Below are positions 8,701 through 17,344 of a DNA stretch of 35,655 nucleotides, piece after piece; position 1 is the first letter of the stretch, and each line of letters starts with the position of its first letter. The notes beneath the pieces are model-generated. The model saw nothing but the letters and a program-made list of their open reading frames with translations, had not been told where the DNA came from and did not search any database. A program made the translations under genes and the position numbers. The DNA is from a virus: IMG/VR virus record IMGVR_UViG_3300030329_000640, positions 1 through 35,655 of that record. One strand, written 5' to 3'.

Positions 8701-9365
8701 GGCTCCAGTTGCTGTTTAGTGGCCTCCTTCGGCGACTCACCCATTGCACGGGCGTTGCGTCCTGCCCGCATGGCTCGCAGCCCAATCATAAAGGGCTCCA
8801 TCATGCCACCAAGGATGCCACCTTCCATCAGGTTCTTAAGACGGCCCTCAATCTCGGTATCATCCTCGTCCGCTGCCAAGAACTCTGTGATTGGGTTCTG
8901 GAGGGAAGGGTACTTTTGGATCAAGTTAGACAGTCGAGCCTCTTGGGCATCAAAGACCGCGAAGTCAGCAATAGCTCCAGCCGCTGCTGCTTTCCCAAAG
9001 GACGCCGCCCACTGGGTAGCCTTCGAGGCTTTACCGACCTTAGCCGCCAAGCCTGTGGCTCTACCGGCCCATGACAGGGCTCCCATGCCCGGCACGAAGC
9101 CGACCATGAACTGAGTGATGCCCTCGGCTAATCCGCCTGCTAAGGTCTTTGAGTGCCCAAGGCCGAAGTTATCTTCAGCGTCTGGGAGGTAATCTCCTGT
9201 AACCCAATCAGCCAGATCATAGATCGCCTCACCCGCTCCAGCCAAACCACGCACCACGCCCATGCCAATATCGGCGGCGTGATCACCAAACCCCATGTCT
9301 TGAGCTGATAGGGCCTCCGGCATTTCGCCGGTTTGCGACAGCGGGGAGGATAGATTGAATTGCAT
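5799..9365 (-). CDS. Internal virion protein (T7 gp16-like), 1188 aa
   Basis: The largest protein of the window, placed after gp14- and gp15-like proteins exactly as T7 gene 16, and close to T7 gp16 in size. In T7 this protein is ejected into the cell envelope and helps to form the DNA channel. The N-terminal 150 residues hold long Ala/Gly-rich weakly hydrophobic stretches (GMGVVRGLAGAGEAIYDLAD; AAGAIADFAVFDAQ), and further hydrophobic segments occur in the middle (ILSGPLTHMVNMASNTINTL). No transglycosylase motif is visible at the N-terminus, unlike T7. Start ATG at 9365 has AAAGAGA upstream, next to a possible phage promoter. Confidence 0.9.
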   Translation of the reverse strand: MQFNLSSPLSQTGEMPEALSAQDMGFGDHAADIGMGVVRGLAGAGEAIYDLADWVTGDYLPDAEDNFGLGHSKTLAGGLAEGITQFMVGFVPGMGALSWAGRATGLAAKVGKASKATQWAASFGKAAAAGAIADFAVFDAQEARLSNLIQKYPSLQNPITEFLAADEDDTEIEGRLKNLMEGGILGGMMEPFMIGLRAMRAGRNARAMGESPKEATKQQLEPLAKQIKEADEPVRIEIKEAEKTVAASIEEAATPSQATPRHEHINLDRVTSRDATLEVVKSMRSGDYNRLVTRKSMTDAELAAEVNPHTADIADMLGEPDPGDLIARLTAHGAEGRNFVYRQAAIRDHADRLMNEADAAIKRHTDSGLDEELIHADQIMILANEFLIAAREGGTVLGQGLRAQKRIAGEGVIPDARPKDVTSVKADDAAGGREGIDRVMPEDMYRGDSPEAVATRQAYFEAVGGGNIERGRKVMKQRATTLKNIKDAQGSAAAVKAAKDFATKPQMLVEYWMNSILSGPLTHMVNMASNTINTLFLPFEKALGNAATFQFKEAGESLKMYAHLHSQFSDAWTAATTAFKDWGDDLDNLTIMDTNTGFNRAISARNLKVDPDSVGGAAIDFIGKALNLPSRFLIAEDAFFKHLNYRATVRAGLFKEGAQQNKIGAELAEHVEGGMDTMIKDSQFYSHKNVRLAADKFAREQTANMSPGPERIKAHKSYVTKYMADNWDEERGALALAARQYGRVTTYTQALNDPDRAGIVKAADKWNNLVNDVPFLRIVTPFVRTPTNLAAFFLDRSAGLFVELGKAGYKGSVKHWRSSQKEIAQAIREGGESRADVLGRISTGSMLFYGGYLAYNSGTLTGGGPSDPQRRKTLEATGWQPYSFRVGDEWYSYRRFDPFASFFGTVADIGEALREAPPEESGSLEALMGAVITAAAKNVTNKSYLTGMARVANVLSNPDRYGSAYLEQTVASMVPFSSAAGQTLGSSEFKKEIRSVLDAVRAKYGLTGETDLAFLGITTRVEDRRDMLGDKVARPSLALNALPIHYSEVNDDIIMNELSVLGHQSALGAPPRVSNGVDMQAYTNFSGQTAYDRWAELHGQVRIRGRSLKQTLKKLIKSSKYQALPIEDLQGMGSPRMAELRKVLTKFRAAAREQVMQEFPELGNLDNRNTQIKAYRRAGRDIQSLLDY

Positions 9366-9370
9366 ATATG

Positions 9371-9390
9371 AATCTCTTTAGTGATAGGTA
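9371..9390 (-). promoter_or_regulatory. Possible phage RNA polymerase promoter before gp16-like gene
   Basis: On the minus strand the gap reads ACCTATCACTAAAGAGA. The TCACTAAAG core equals the 3' half of the T3 promoter consensus, and it sits in the 28-nt gap before the gp16-like start. The AAAGAGA part also serves as the ribosome-binding site, so the match may be partly accidental. Confidence 0.35.
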
Positions 9391-9393
9391 GAG

Positions 9394-11850
9394 TTAGTCG
9401 GCGTCAATGGCGGCTAAGTCATCGGGAGATTGGTACGGCAGGGTAAACCGCCCAATGCCATGAATTGTTTGACTTAAGAAATCATTGAAACCCATAGCGT
9501 CATTTACTCCCACACGACGGGCATAGGCTTGGTAGCCCAGAATGATCCCATTGTCTTGAAGCGACTCGTGAGTCATCAATTCTTCTTGGCGCATTTGCGG
9601 GGTGTTGATCTTAGCAATCGCGGCAAAGTCATCTAAATAGGTATCGGGGTTGACCAAAAGCCATTGGCCTGGAATGGTAGACTCAGGGAAATTAGCCAAT
9701 GAAAGGCCGCTTTCCGTCATGCCTGCATCCTGCTCTTCAGGAGAAGTTCCAGCTAGTTTATGAGCTTGCAGCGCACGATTGGTGGCCTCAACATCAGGAT
9801 CATCATCCCACCCAAGGAGCGTAGCGGTACGGCGGTGAAGGCCGTCCGCCCTAACAAGGTAGCCGACCCCTGAATCGTTTATGCGCATAAACTTGGCACC
9901 GTTTGCCTCTGTGACCTCAAGCCGTTGGCGGGCGTCAGCCACTGCACCGGCATTCATCTCGTTGATCCGAGAGATATCACCAGTCGAAGCGGGAAGGCCT
10001 TTAGCAGCGTTTTTATCAATGCTAGTCCTCGCAGCAGCAGAGTCGTCGATGTTATCAATATAAGCGGGCCACCAAGCAAACCCAGTTCTAAGCGCAACGT
10101 CGGGAATATCAGAGCGGCCCTCAACCGGCGTCATTTGTTGTTTAGCAAGGGATGCCGCTGTCGATCGGCTGATATCTAACGCCGCTTGGATGTCCTCTTG
10201 GGAGAAGACAATGTAGGGACTCTCTTGATTAATTTCGTTCATGCGTTCAATATCGTAATCAGACCCGTCCCCGGCAACTTCCTGCCACCAGCGGCTGTGC
10301 TGTTCGTAGGCCGCCTTGGCGGCAGCTTCCTGCTCGTCCTGTGAGCCGCCCTCTTTGGAAACTCGCTCTGTTGCCGCCAGTGCAGCTTTATTAGCACCGA
10401 CCAGCCAAGAGCTGCCTAATTGATCAGCGTTACCTTCTTGACCATTAGGAGCATTCGCTATGATATCTTGCGCACGAGCACCAGTTAATGCACTTGACGT
10501 TTTTGTAGCGTCGGCGGTCACGCTCCGATCAAGCGATCGCACTGTCTGACCTTGACGATGTTCAGCATTCAGACGGCCCCACACTTCATGGGGGATCTCG
10601 CCATTGTTATCAGCAAGCCAAACTTTCTGCTCCGCTAGGTTTAAGCCACGAAACTCTTCGTAGACGTCATCTTCTTCTGAGGCGGACAAGGAGCGGGTGT
10701 CGTTCGCAATGTCATCTAAATCTTTGCCGAAATGTAAAGCCAAATAGTTATCCAGGCCTTGGCGTCCTGTAGGATCAAGATCGCCTAACAGCTCCCGTAT
10801 TCCCTGCTCTACAGCCTCTCTAGTTATGGGCGTCCCTGCGGCTTTCAGTTGTGCCACTGTGGTAGACATAGCGTCTCGTGCCGCGTTAGTTGCTTCGTTA
10901 ATGTCAGCCCGAGATCGCTTACTAGCGTCGTCGCCCGCATTGTCGATGAGGTCTTCAATTTGATCCAAAGCTCCGGCGTGCCGCTCTGACATGGCTAACG
11001 CACCAGACTGTTCTGTCCGTAGCATCTCCACAAGGGTTGCCAGCTTGCCCAGATCCTCTGGGTCGGCGTCTTGAATGGCAGTTTTCACATACGTATCAAG
11101 AGCCGCAACAATGTACTCCCGCCCAGCATCACCCTCGCGGTTGTAATAGGCATCCGATGCTTGCCCAATCAATTCCGCCATTTCACTGTAGCCAATCTTA
11201 CCGTCCCCAAACTCATTATAGGCGTGGTAGGCGGCGTCCGTTAGATCCGCACGCCCTTGGCTAACCATACGGCTTTGACGCTGAGACGACACTTGGGCCA
11301 GCCACTGACTGGAGTAGTTTGAATACAACTCCATAGCCTTGGCTTTAGCCCGTGGTCCCAGTCCTTCAGTAAGTGACGCAAAGGTGTCTCGGGCAAACTC
11401 AGCGGGGTTTAGGTTGGCAAGCGGATTCGAGTATTTAGATGTTTCAGAGATCAGCGTCTCTTTATACTCATCCCTCATCAGCCTCTCGGCCAGATAATCC
11501 TGAGCATACAGTTGCCTGTAGGGACTTGAACCGTAAGGGATATCCCCCGCCTGTTCGGCTGCACGGGCTTGGCCCATCAACTCAGCCTTAACTTCATCCA
11601 AAGTCAACTCACCCACTCGGACAAGTTCTTCCTGTGACGTCACCAACTGCTCAGTGGGCCTAGCAACTCGCAGGTTGTAGTTGGTCATCGCTGACACAAG
11701 CTGGTTAAGAGCCGGGGTGATCTGGTTTTCAACAAGCTCAGGCCGGGCTACGGGAGCCAGTCGTTGAGGAGCTTGGGGACCTGGATTGTTAGGGCGATAG
11801 TAAGTGTTAGTAATTCGGGCCTGCGGGGCCGGGAGTCGTTTTTTACCCAT
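9394..11850 (-). CDS. Internal virion protein (T7 gp15-like), 818 aa
   Basis: A large, mainly helical soluble protein with no signal peptide. Its position between the gp14- and gp16-like genes and its length (T7 gp15 is about 750 aa) identify it as the second core protein of the ejection complex. The N-terminus (LPAPQARITNTYYRPNNPG) is Pro-rich; the rest is rich in Ala, Glu and Gln with repeated helical segments. It starts 6 nt after the gp14-like stop, with GGGGATGG as a probable ribosome-binding site. Family assignment rests mainly on gene order. Confidence 0.85.
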   Translation of the reverse strand: MGKKRLPAPQARITNTYYRPNNPGPQAPQRLAPVARPELVENQITPALNQLVSAMTNYNLRVARPTEQLVTSQEELVRVGELTLDEVKAELMGQARAAEQAGDIPYGSSPYRQLYAQDYLAERLMRDEYKETLISETSKYSNPLANLNPAEFARDTFASLTEGLGPRAKAKAMELYSNYSSQWLAQVSSQRQSRMVSQGRADLTDAAYHAYNEFGDGKIGYSEMAELIGQASDAYYNREGDAGREYIVAALDTYVKTAIQDADPEDLGKLATLVEMLRTEQSGALAMSERHAGALDQIEDLIDNAGDDASKRSRADINEATNAARDAMSTTVAQLKAAGTPITREAVEQGIRELLGDLDPTGRQGLDNYLALHFGKDLDDIANDTRSLSASEEDDVYEEFRGLNLAEQKVWLADNNGEIPHEVWGRLNAEHRQGQTVRSLDRSVTADATKTSSALTGARAQDIIANAPNGQEGNADQLGSSWLVGANKAALAATERVSKEGGSQDEQEAAAKAAYEQHSRWWQEVAGDGSDYDIERMNEINQESPYIVFSQEDIQAALDISRSTAASLAKQQMTPVEGRSDIPDVALRTGFAWWPAYIDNIDDSAAARTSIDKNAAKGLPASTGDISRINEMNAGAVADARQRLEVTEANGAKFMRINDSGVGYLVRADGLHRRTATLLGWDDDPDVEATNRALQAHKLAGTSPEEQDAGMTESGLSLANFPESTIPGQWLLVNPDTYLDDFAAIAKINTPQMRQEELMTHESLQDNGIILGYQAYARRVGVNDAMGFNDFLSQTIHGIGRFTLPYQSPDDLAAIDAD

Positions 11851-11856
11851 TCGTGT

Positions 11857-12615
11857 TTACCATCCCCATGATTGATTACGCCACCCTTTGTCGCCATAGC
11901 CTTGATACCAAGAGCTATACCGTGACTGATACAGATTTGAAGCTGTCGGCTGTTGTGTAAGCCCTGCCAACTCGGGGTCGTAGTTTCGAGAGTAGATGTC
12001 CAGTGCGTTAGCACCAAAGGACAGTAAGGCCGCGAAGGGGTTCATGCCCTGAGCCTGTGGGGCCATAGGCGGCGGAAGATTCGGAAGCGGCACAGGCCCC
12101 GGAGTCGTAGAGTCAATCTGAGCCTGAGCCCGAGCCTCTACCTCATCCATCATGCCCATGTGGGCTCGGATACGCCAATCCTGCTCACGTCGTACATTCT
12201 CGACGTTCTGGAGTTCATTCATCTTGATCGAGTCAAGGAGATAATCGACGCTGGCTCCCTCGACGCCTCGCTCTGCATCTGTCCCCATTTGAGTAGCAGC
12301 CACTGAACGACTTGCATTGACGATCTCTTGAATCTCCATGCCTGCTACAGCGGCCTCTTCTCCCATGCGTTGTGCAATCTCAGCGTAGTTACGACCTGCG
12401 GAGGCCACGACCCGATCCCGGTTCTCGTAGTGAGTGTCGAGCTGGTGGGCAATGACCGCTTCCCGGTGGGCCATATCTTGGGCGTATTGAGCCTGCTGAT
12501 TAAGGTATACCTGCTGATTATATTGGTTCTGGGCTGACGCCTGTTGGCCGCTTTGGATCATTCCAGTAACCGTACCAGCAGCAGCCATGGCTATCTGGGC
12601 TTCAATAGAGCACAT
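11857..12615 (-). CDS. Internal virion protein (T7 gp14-like), 252 aa
   Basis: Starts with MCSIEAQIAMAAAGTVTGM, the Met-Cys plus small hydrophobic helix opening common among gp14-like proteins. A long Gln/Ala-rich helix follows (QASAQNQYNQQVYLNQQAQY), then a charged helical middle and a Pro-rich segment (about 168-190), and a Tyr/Trp-rich C-terminus (SRYSSWYQGYGDKGW). In T7, gp14 forms the outer-membrane pore at the start of genome ejection. AAGGATT precedes the ATG. Size is slightly above that of T7 gp14. Confidence 0.85.
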   Translation of the reverse strand: MCSIEAQIAMAAAGTVTGMIQSGQQASAQNQYNQQVYLNQQAQYAQDMAHREAVIAHQLDTHYENRDRVVASAGRNYAEIAQRMGEEAAVAGMEIQEIVNASRSVAATQMGTDAERGVEGASVDYLLDSIKMNELQNVENVRREQDWRIRAHMGMMDEVEARAQAQIDSTTPGPVPLPNLPPPMAPQAQGMNPFAALLSFGANALDIYSRNYDPELAGLTQQPTASNLYQSRYSSWYQGYGDKGWRNQSWGW

Positions 12616-12616
12616 A

Positions 12617-13069
12617 TCAGCGAATCCTTACGATTTCATAAAAGGGAAGACGACCTACGCCGAACTCTGGGTGAAGGTTAATAAACGTAAACCCAAGCCA
12701 GCGAAGCCATCGAATATGTAACGTGTTCCTTGCATCCACATAATTGAAGAGCAGAGGGTAATTTTCGTGGAGGTCATTGAGCCAGTAGTGAGACACCCTT
12801 AAGAACCCCACACGGGCATCATGGATCTTATCGGTGCCTACGAGCCACACACAGCCCACCTCATCCTGGAAATGGGAGACCCCAAAGACAATGAAGGGCT
12901 CATCCTCATACAGGCCAATGTAGGACTTCTCCGATTGCTCGTAACTGAACTGAACAACGTCCTCTGGATCTCTGCCCCCCAAAGCAATAGCCTCGTTGCG
13001 GTCAGCGTCCCGAAGGTGAGTCGCTACCCAATCAACATCCTTCTGAATGGCAGGGATAATTTCAACCAT
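12617..13069 (-). CDS. gp13-like protein (DUF2833, acetyltransferase-like fold)
   Basis: A 150-residue protein located between tail tube B and gp14, the position of T7 gene 13. Recognisable stretches are the N-terminal helix (DVDWVATHLRDADRNEAIAL), the central strand pair (SYIGLYEDEPFIVFGV) and the terminal IRWLRWLGFTFINLHPEFG, which has the look of a GNAT-like or DUF2833 protein. The ATG at 13069 is chosen because it lies just after the stop of tail tube B; a longer frame to 13120 would begin inside that gene. In T7 gp13 is needed for normal virion assembly; acetyltransferase activity is not shown. Confidence 0.75.
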   Translation of the reverse strand: MVEIIPAIQKDVDWVATHLRDADRNEAIALGGRDPEDVVQFSYEQSEKSYIGLYEDEPFIVFGVSHFQDEVGCVWLVGTDKIHDARVGFLRVSHYWLNDLHENYPLLFNYVDARNTLHIRWLRWLGFTFINLHPEFGVGRLPFYEIVRIR

Positions 13070-13073
13070 ATGA

Positions 13074-15554
13074 TCAGACGTGAAGGCCTCGGTCTCGGCG
13101 GGTGTTGACCGACATCTCAAACTCTGCGGCTGTAATAGAACAGGGCAAAGGCGTGTCGTTCTTGCACGTAATCGTTACCTGACTGTTCTTGGAGTATACA
13201 GGCACTCTGAAGTTTCCAGTCTCCAAGGGCACAGAGCCTACCTTGTTCCCACCGGACCCAAGGATTCGGCCTGTAAAGGGGTGAGTGCTTTGATCCCGAT
13301 AGTCTGGGGTAACTTCAACCTTGAAATACCCAGTATCGGAATAGCTCAGGGTCACATAGCGAACCTGAACCCGAGCCTCTGTAATGAGCGTGTTGCCCCC
13401 AGTTCCTGAAGGCTCCCGAAGGACCACATCACTGAACTGGTAAAGCATCTCATAGGCAGTGCCGAGCCAGAAATCTACGCCAGTCAACGAGGACTCCACC
13501 ACGATCTGGTTGGAATCGTTGGTCTGAGTGACCACAGGGATGCGAGCCCCTGCCTTTGTCATCACCTCGATTGTCGTGTTGGTGTAGGCCTTGTACGGCA
13601 TGGTGATTGTCAGCCCATCGCTTGACAGGGAACAGGAAGATTGATCCACCCGGCGATCCAGCAGAGTGCGATACGATACTCCTGTATCGACCAAACCCGA
13701 CTCCATCCTCATCTTATCGAGGAAGATTCCGTCGGCTCGCTTCACCACCATGTAGAGGGCGGTATCAAGGAACTCAATACCCAGGATCGTATCGTTGCTG
13801 GAGAACGTAAAGCGGCTCCAAGCTGATTGCAGCCGTTCGTTCCCAGAGTCGTGGAACTTATAGGCATAAAGAGAGCTACGATCCTCATCGCCCAGTAAGA
13901 ACAAGATGTCCTCATGCGAAGAGCCCGCCATGTCTCGAAGATTGCCTGAGATGTACTGAGGCACTTGTGCAGAGATGTCCGACGCATCAAAGAGCGTAGG
14001 GGTATCCCCAGCTACAAAGTATTGGCGAACTCCACTGTAAGAGCCCCTTGAGAACCCAAAGTAAATCGAGTTCCCAAGGGTCACGGGACGAACATCAGAG
14101 ACCGACTCGTAATTGGTGGTCTTAGTCATCGAGACAGTGCGAGTGCTTAGGGGGACGCCGCTCTGAAGAATGAATTGAGTCTGCTCAGAGAACAGGACCA
14201 ACTGGTTGGCAACAGGGATCGCCGAAGTGAGCAACGAGACGGACCCGTGCGTACTGGCGACATCAATGTTGTCGGTATCTAGGACATCCGTGACGGTAGT
14301 CCGCCAGAAGTTAAAGAACTCACCTGTCTCACTGAGGATGACGTTCTCGTCAGCTAGGAGCCCGAGGCGGTTCTTGAATAGGAAGATGTCATTAAGTTTC
14401 TTGCCCACAAAGGAGGGGTCGGCGTTGCTTACGTCGTCGCCGACGTTTCGCTCGCTCCACAGCGGCAGCTCAGTTGCTCCACCGTCTACAGCACCAAAGA
14501 TAAAGGTGCCGTCAGCCTTCCGTACAAGGACATGGGGCATGGTAGCGGGGTCGAGCTTGTACTTAATAGGGTCGCCTGCTGAGTCCTTGGAGCCTCGGAA
14601 CTCTTCCCAGATGCCCTTGCCGAATACGCCGTCGTCAGCCACAAACTTCACGTAGTAATCATCACGGGTATCCGTGGCATCTCCGACAATCTTGACCCTA
14701 AAGCCGTGAGGGGCTGAGGTCGGTAGATCCGACAGGTGCTGGATCTCATCCTTAATAGCGATCAGCGACGTGTCGCCCTGACCGTCAGCCGCGTCTACGG
14801 TAAAGTCAGTCGTGTCGTCACTCTTGACCCAAAGGACCGAGCCGGACTGTGTAAGAGTTACGCCGCTGTTGGCGTGGAGGCCTCCTCCAGTCAGTGTCTC
14901 CGTTGCGTCACCTTGAGCGGTGCCTGTCCGTAGGCCCGTCACAATCATGTCGGTAGCAATGTCATCCCTATCAGTAGCGACTGCACCATCGGGCGTAAGG
15001 ATCTTGGTGGCATATGTTGTACCTCCCATAGTGACCGTGGCCTCATACATGGAGCCATAGTCACCTTGGGCCAAGTAGAACAAAGCTTCTGGGTTGCGGC
15101 CTGCATCGGTGTCCGACGCCATCGCTACCTTTTGCGTGCGGTTTACAAAGAACGTGTAGTCCGCAATCGTAATGGCCCGTAGATTCGTATCCGCATACGT
15201 AGTGGCATCAGGCATTTGGAGATACGCGGTCGTATTTGGGGTCGCCACGGTTATAGGTTCGCCTGCTAAGTCGTTGACCTTAATGGTCGCCCCTGTGTGA
15301 TCAGCTTTGACGGTAACGATGTACCGCTCACTAATGTCACGATTGATCAGGTGCGTGAAGTAGTCTTCCGTAGCTCCGGGAGTCGCACTATCTAAGTTGG
15401 CAACATGCTCAGTAGGCATACGCTTTGTAAGCCCCTCAAGCACTGAAGGAAAGGCGTTATCCATCGCATCGCATTGGTTATCAAACCGAACAGCGTCCGG
15501 TTGCTGAGATACCCCACCGATGAGATTAGCAATTCCCTTGGAAAGTAAAGCCAT
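13074..15554 (-). CDS. Tail tubular protein B (T7 gp12-like), nozzle
   Basis: An 826-residue protein beginning LLSKGIANLIGGVSQQPDAV, the signature opening of T7 gp12-like nozzle proteins. It should form the hexameric tail nozzle below the gp11-like adaptor, with fibre attachment at their interface. Further typical phrases are FLFKNRLGLLADENVILSET and LFSEQTQFIL. The ATG overlaps the stop of tail tube A as TAATG. Length is close to T7 gp12 (about 794 aa). Confidence 0.95.
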   Translation of the reverse strand: MALLSKGIANLIGGVSQQPDAVRFDNQCDAMDNAFPSVLEGLTKRMPTEHVANLDSATPGATEDYFTHLINRDISERYIVTVKADHTGATIKVNDLAGEPITVATPNTTAYLQMPDATTYADTNLRAITIADYTFFVNRTQKVAMASDTDAGRNPEALFYLAQGDYGSMYEATVTMGGTTYATKILTPDGAVATDRDDIATDMIVTGLRTGTAQGDATETLTGGGLHANSGVTLTQSGSVLWVKSDDTTDFTVDAADGQGDTSLIAIKDEIQHLSDLPTSAPHGFRVKIVGDATDTRDDYYVKFVADDGVFGKGIWEEFRGSKDSAGDPIKYKLDPATMPHVLVRKADGTFIFGAVDGGATELPLWSERNVGDDVSNADPSFVGKKLNDIFLFKNRLGLLADENVILSETGEFFNFWRTTVTDVLDTDNIDVASTHGSVSLLTSAIPVANQLVLFSEQTQFILQSGVPLSTRTVSMTKTTNYESVSDVRPVTLGNSIYFGFSRGSYSGVRQYFVAGDTPTLFDASDISAQVPQYISGNLRDMAGSSHEDILFLLGDEDRSSLYAYKFHDSGNERLQSAWSRFTFSSNDTILGIEFLDTALYMVVKRADGIFLDKMRMESGLVDTGVSYRTLLDRRVDQSSCSLSSDGLTITMPYKAYTNTTIEVMTKAGARIPVVTQTNDSNQIVVESSLTGVDFWLGTAYEMLYQFSDVVLREPSGTGGNTLITEARVQVRYVTLSYSDTGYFKVEVTPDYRDQSTHPFTGRILGSGGNKVGSVPLETGNFRVPVYSKNSQVTITCKNDTPLPCSITAAEFEMSVNTRRDRGLHV

Positions 15555-16162
15555 TAGCTAGAGATCCTGTTGATTACGTTGCCTCGATCAATCGCCTTGT
15601 AGACGTCGTAGTTATCAAAGATCGTGAAATCTCCGCCGTCAGTCTCGGCTTCTCGAAGCGTGACTAGAGCCTGGAACTCGTCCATCTGCGTGAAGTCGTG
15701 GTGCTTGCCGGAGCCGACGACGCGGTCTTGGAACTTACGGGCGGCTCGGATCATGATGTAATTCCGAGCGGCTTGCGGAAGGTAGTCCCACTCAAGCAAG
15801 TAGGTGACAGTGCATTTCAGCGTGTCGGTGATCGTGTAAGTCCGATCGGTCTTGTTGTAGATTTTGGAGCCCCGCTGAATGTAGAGGGTTGTGCCAGCGT
15901 TTGCGGGCTCAACGTCAATACGAGCTATATTAGACCCTAAGACGATCTCGTTGTCCGTCGTCGGGTTGAGGGGCACTTCATACTCCCGATTGAAGTTCCA
16001 GCCAGCAGCTTGAACCTCGCGGGAGACCTCATCCAGTACCGTTTTAGCCATGATGACATCAGCGGTCTGCGAGGCGGCATCCAGCGTGTTGACTGGAGCC
16101 TCGCCAATAACACTCATCATGGTGTTAATGGCTTCCAGTTTGGAAGTTGCTGCAAGGGTCAT
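15554..16162 (-). CDS. Tail tubular protein A (T7 gp11-like), adaptor
   Basis: A 202-residue protein with the standard gp11 features: LEAINTMMSVIGEAPVNTLD at the N-terminus, a helical segment ending in VQAAGWNFN, and the strand plus helix PQAARNYIMIRAARKFQDRV. It forms the dodecameric adaptor between portal and nozzle. The ATG has AAGGAA upstream and follows the terminator that comes after the capsid gene. T7 gp11 is of nearly equal length (196 aa). Confidence 0.95.
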   Translation of the reverse strand: MTLAATSKLEAINTMMSVIGEAPVNTLDAASQTADVIMAKTVLDEVSREVQAAGWNFNREYEVPLNPTTDNEIVLGSNIARIDVEPANAGTTLYIQRGSKIYNKTDRTYTITDTLKCTVTYLLEWDYLPQAARNYIMIRAARKFQDRVVGSGKHHDFTQMDEFQALVTLREAETDGGDFTIFDNYDVYKAIDRGNVINRISS

Positions 16163-16187
16163 GGGAGTTCCTTAAGAGAAAGGCAGT

Positions 16188-16205
16188 GACCCCCCGAAGG
16201 GGGCC
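16188..16205 (-). terminator. UUCG-loop terminator after the capsid gene
   Basis: On the minus strand GGCCCCC-TTCG-GGGGGTC forms a 7-bp stem (one G-T pair) with the very stable UUCG tetraloop, followed by pyrimidine-rich ACTGCCTTTCTCTT. T7 has its main phage terminator (T-phi) at the same place, just after gene 10, so this probably reduces transcription into the tail genes. An alternative hairpin lies just before it (GGCCAC / GTGGCC). Confidence 0.75.
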
Positions 16206-16240
16206 ACCGCCGGAGTGGCCGGGACAATGGCCTAGTAGAA

Positions 16241-17242
16241 TCAGACAGCCAACTGCACGAGAGCTTCGTGACGAAGGACGTCGTGGCCCATGGCGTACCG
16301 AGCGACCATCAGGGTGCCCTGACGTTCAACTTGGTATTCACTCTCAACAGAGAGGTCCATGAGTTTAACTGTGCCAAGTGCGCTCCGCTGGAAGCAAAGT
16401 GCCTTAACGTCGTGACCGGCAGTGCCTACGAAGTCGTGAGCACCGGAAGCGGAGCCGAGGTCGCCAGCGTCTGGGGTCCAGTCTGCCGTGGGCAGGTGGT
16501 TGGACTTCAGGATCTGGATACCTGCAACGCTCAGAACAACACCACTAGCAAGGGAACCGTTGCCATCGTTACCGTAGTCACGGTTGATAGCATCCTTGTT
16601 CTCTTCGACCAGAAGGTAGTATTCTGCTGGTGCCATGACGCAGAAGCGATCATTGGCGGGCACGTTTTTCTCGTCCATTGCCTGTGCTGCATCAACGATG
16701 CCAGCCAACAGATGAGCACCGTTTGAAGCGTCACCGATGTCAATCTTCGTACCAAGGTACGTAGTGGGACTGGTGTTGCCGAAACGGTCGGTGGTTGCAC
16801 GGGCTCCTGCGAAGCCGTAATTGATCAGCGTAGTATCCGCTGCGTTGGCAAGGGCAAAGCCCATTTGCCTCGTATACTCTGATCTGACGTCCCAGTGGTT
16901 TTTAGCTTCGTCAATGTTTGCGACGAAGACACCAGAGACCAGCAGATCATTGATCGTAACGGTGATTTCACCAGTAGCCACTGGAGTTAAGTAATCGTTA
17001 CCGCCTGCATCCTGATCCTCGATGATTGACTCACCGGGAGTGTGATAGCGAGCGTTGGCAGTACCGACTGCCGGGAACTGAGCGGACTTACCGCTTGCGA
17101 TAGTACGCACGGTGTGACAGGGCATCATCACGCAAGCTTCCTCGAACGAGGCCAGCACTTCGCCGGCCCATTGTTTCAGGAAGAGTTCATTTTGATCCCC
17201 AGCATTATCGAGCATACCTGGCCGCGAAAGTTGCATAGCCAT
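16241..17242 (-). CDS. Major capsid protein (T7 gp10-like)
   Basis: A 333-residue HK97-fold capsid protein with T7-like sequence: ELFLKQWAGEVLASFEEACV, the basic turn HTVRTIASGKSAQFPAVG, YHTPGESI, LVSGVFVANIDEAKNHWDVR and near the C-terminus VARYAMGHDVLRHEALVQL. About 415 copies would be expected per T=7 head by analogy. Size is similar to T7 gp10A (345 aa), and no extended frameshift form is evident. AAAGG lies 10 nt before the ATG. Upstream are a T3-like promoter and a hairpin; downstream is a UUCG terminator, so the gene is set up for strong expression. Confidence 0.96.
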   Translation of the reverse strand: MAMQLSRPGMLDNAGDQNELFLKQWAGEVLASFEEACVMMPCHTVRTIASGKSAQFPAVGTANARYHTPGESIIEDQDAGGNDYLTPVATGEITVTINDLLVSGVFVANIDEAKNHWDVRSEYTRQMGFALANAADTTLINYGFAGARATTDRFGNTSPTTYLGTKIDIGDASNGAHLLAGIVDAAQAMDEKNVPANDRFCVMAPAEYYLLVEENKDAINRDYGNDGNGSLASGVVLSVAGIQILKSNHLPTADWTPDAGDLGSASGAHDFVGTAGHDVKALCFQRSALGTVKLMDLSVESEYQVERQGTLMVARYAMGHDVLRHEALVQLAV

Positions 17243-17247
17243 AGTAA

Positions 17248-17268
17248 ATACCTTTAATGAAGGTTAAG
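17248..17268 (-). promoter_or_regulatory. T3-like phage promoter upstream of capsid gene
   Basis: On the minus strand TTAACCTTCATTAAAGG matches the T3 RNA polymerase consensus TTAACCCTCACTAAAGG at 15 of 17 positions. It lies in the 102-nt gap before the capsid gene, where T7 has its strongest promoter. The phage's own polymerase need not have T3 specificity, so function is inferred. Confidence 0.55.
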
Positions 17269-17344
17269 GGGTTAGAACGTGTCGCGTTCACAACGCCTCG
17301 GACCACCAGTTATCCACCGCAATGGGCCGGTTCCTAATTCGTAG

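Noticed and set aside
8154-9074. 306-codon plus-strand frame
   Set aside because: It lies fully antisense to the gp16-like gene, and a late gene on the other strand would oppose strong transcription; no start signals are seen.
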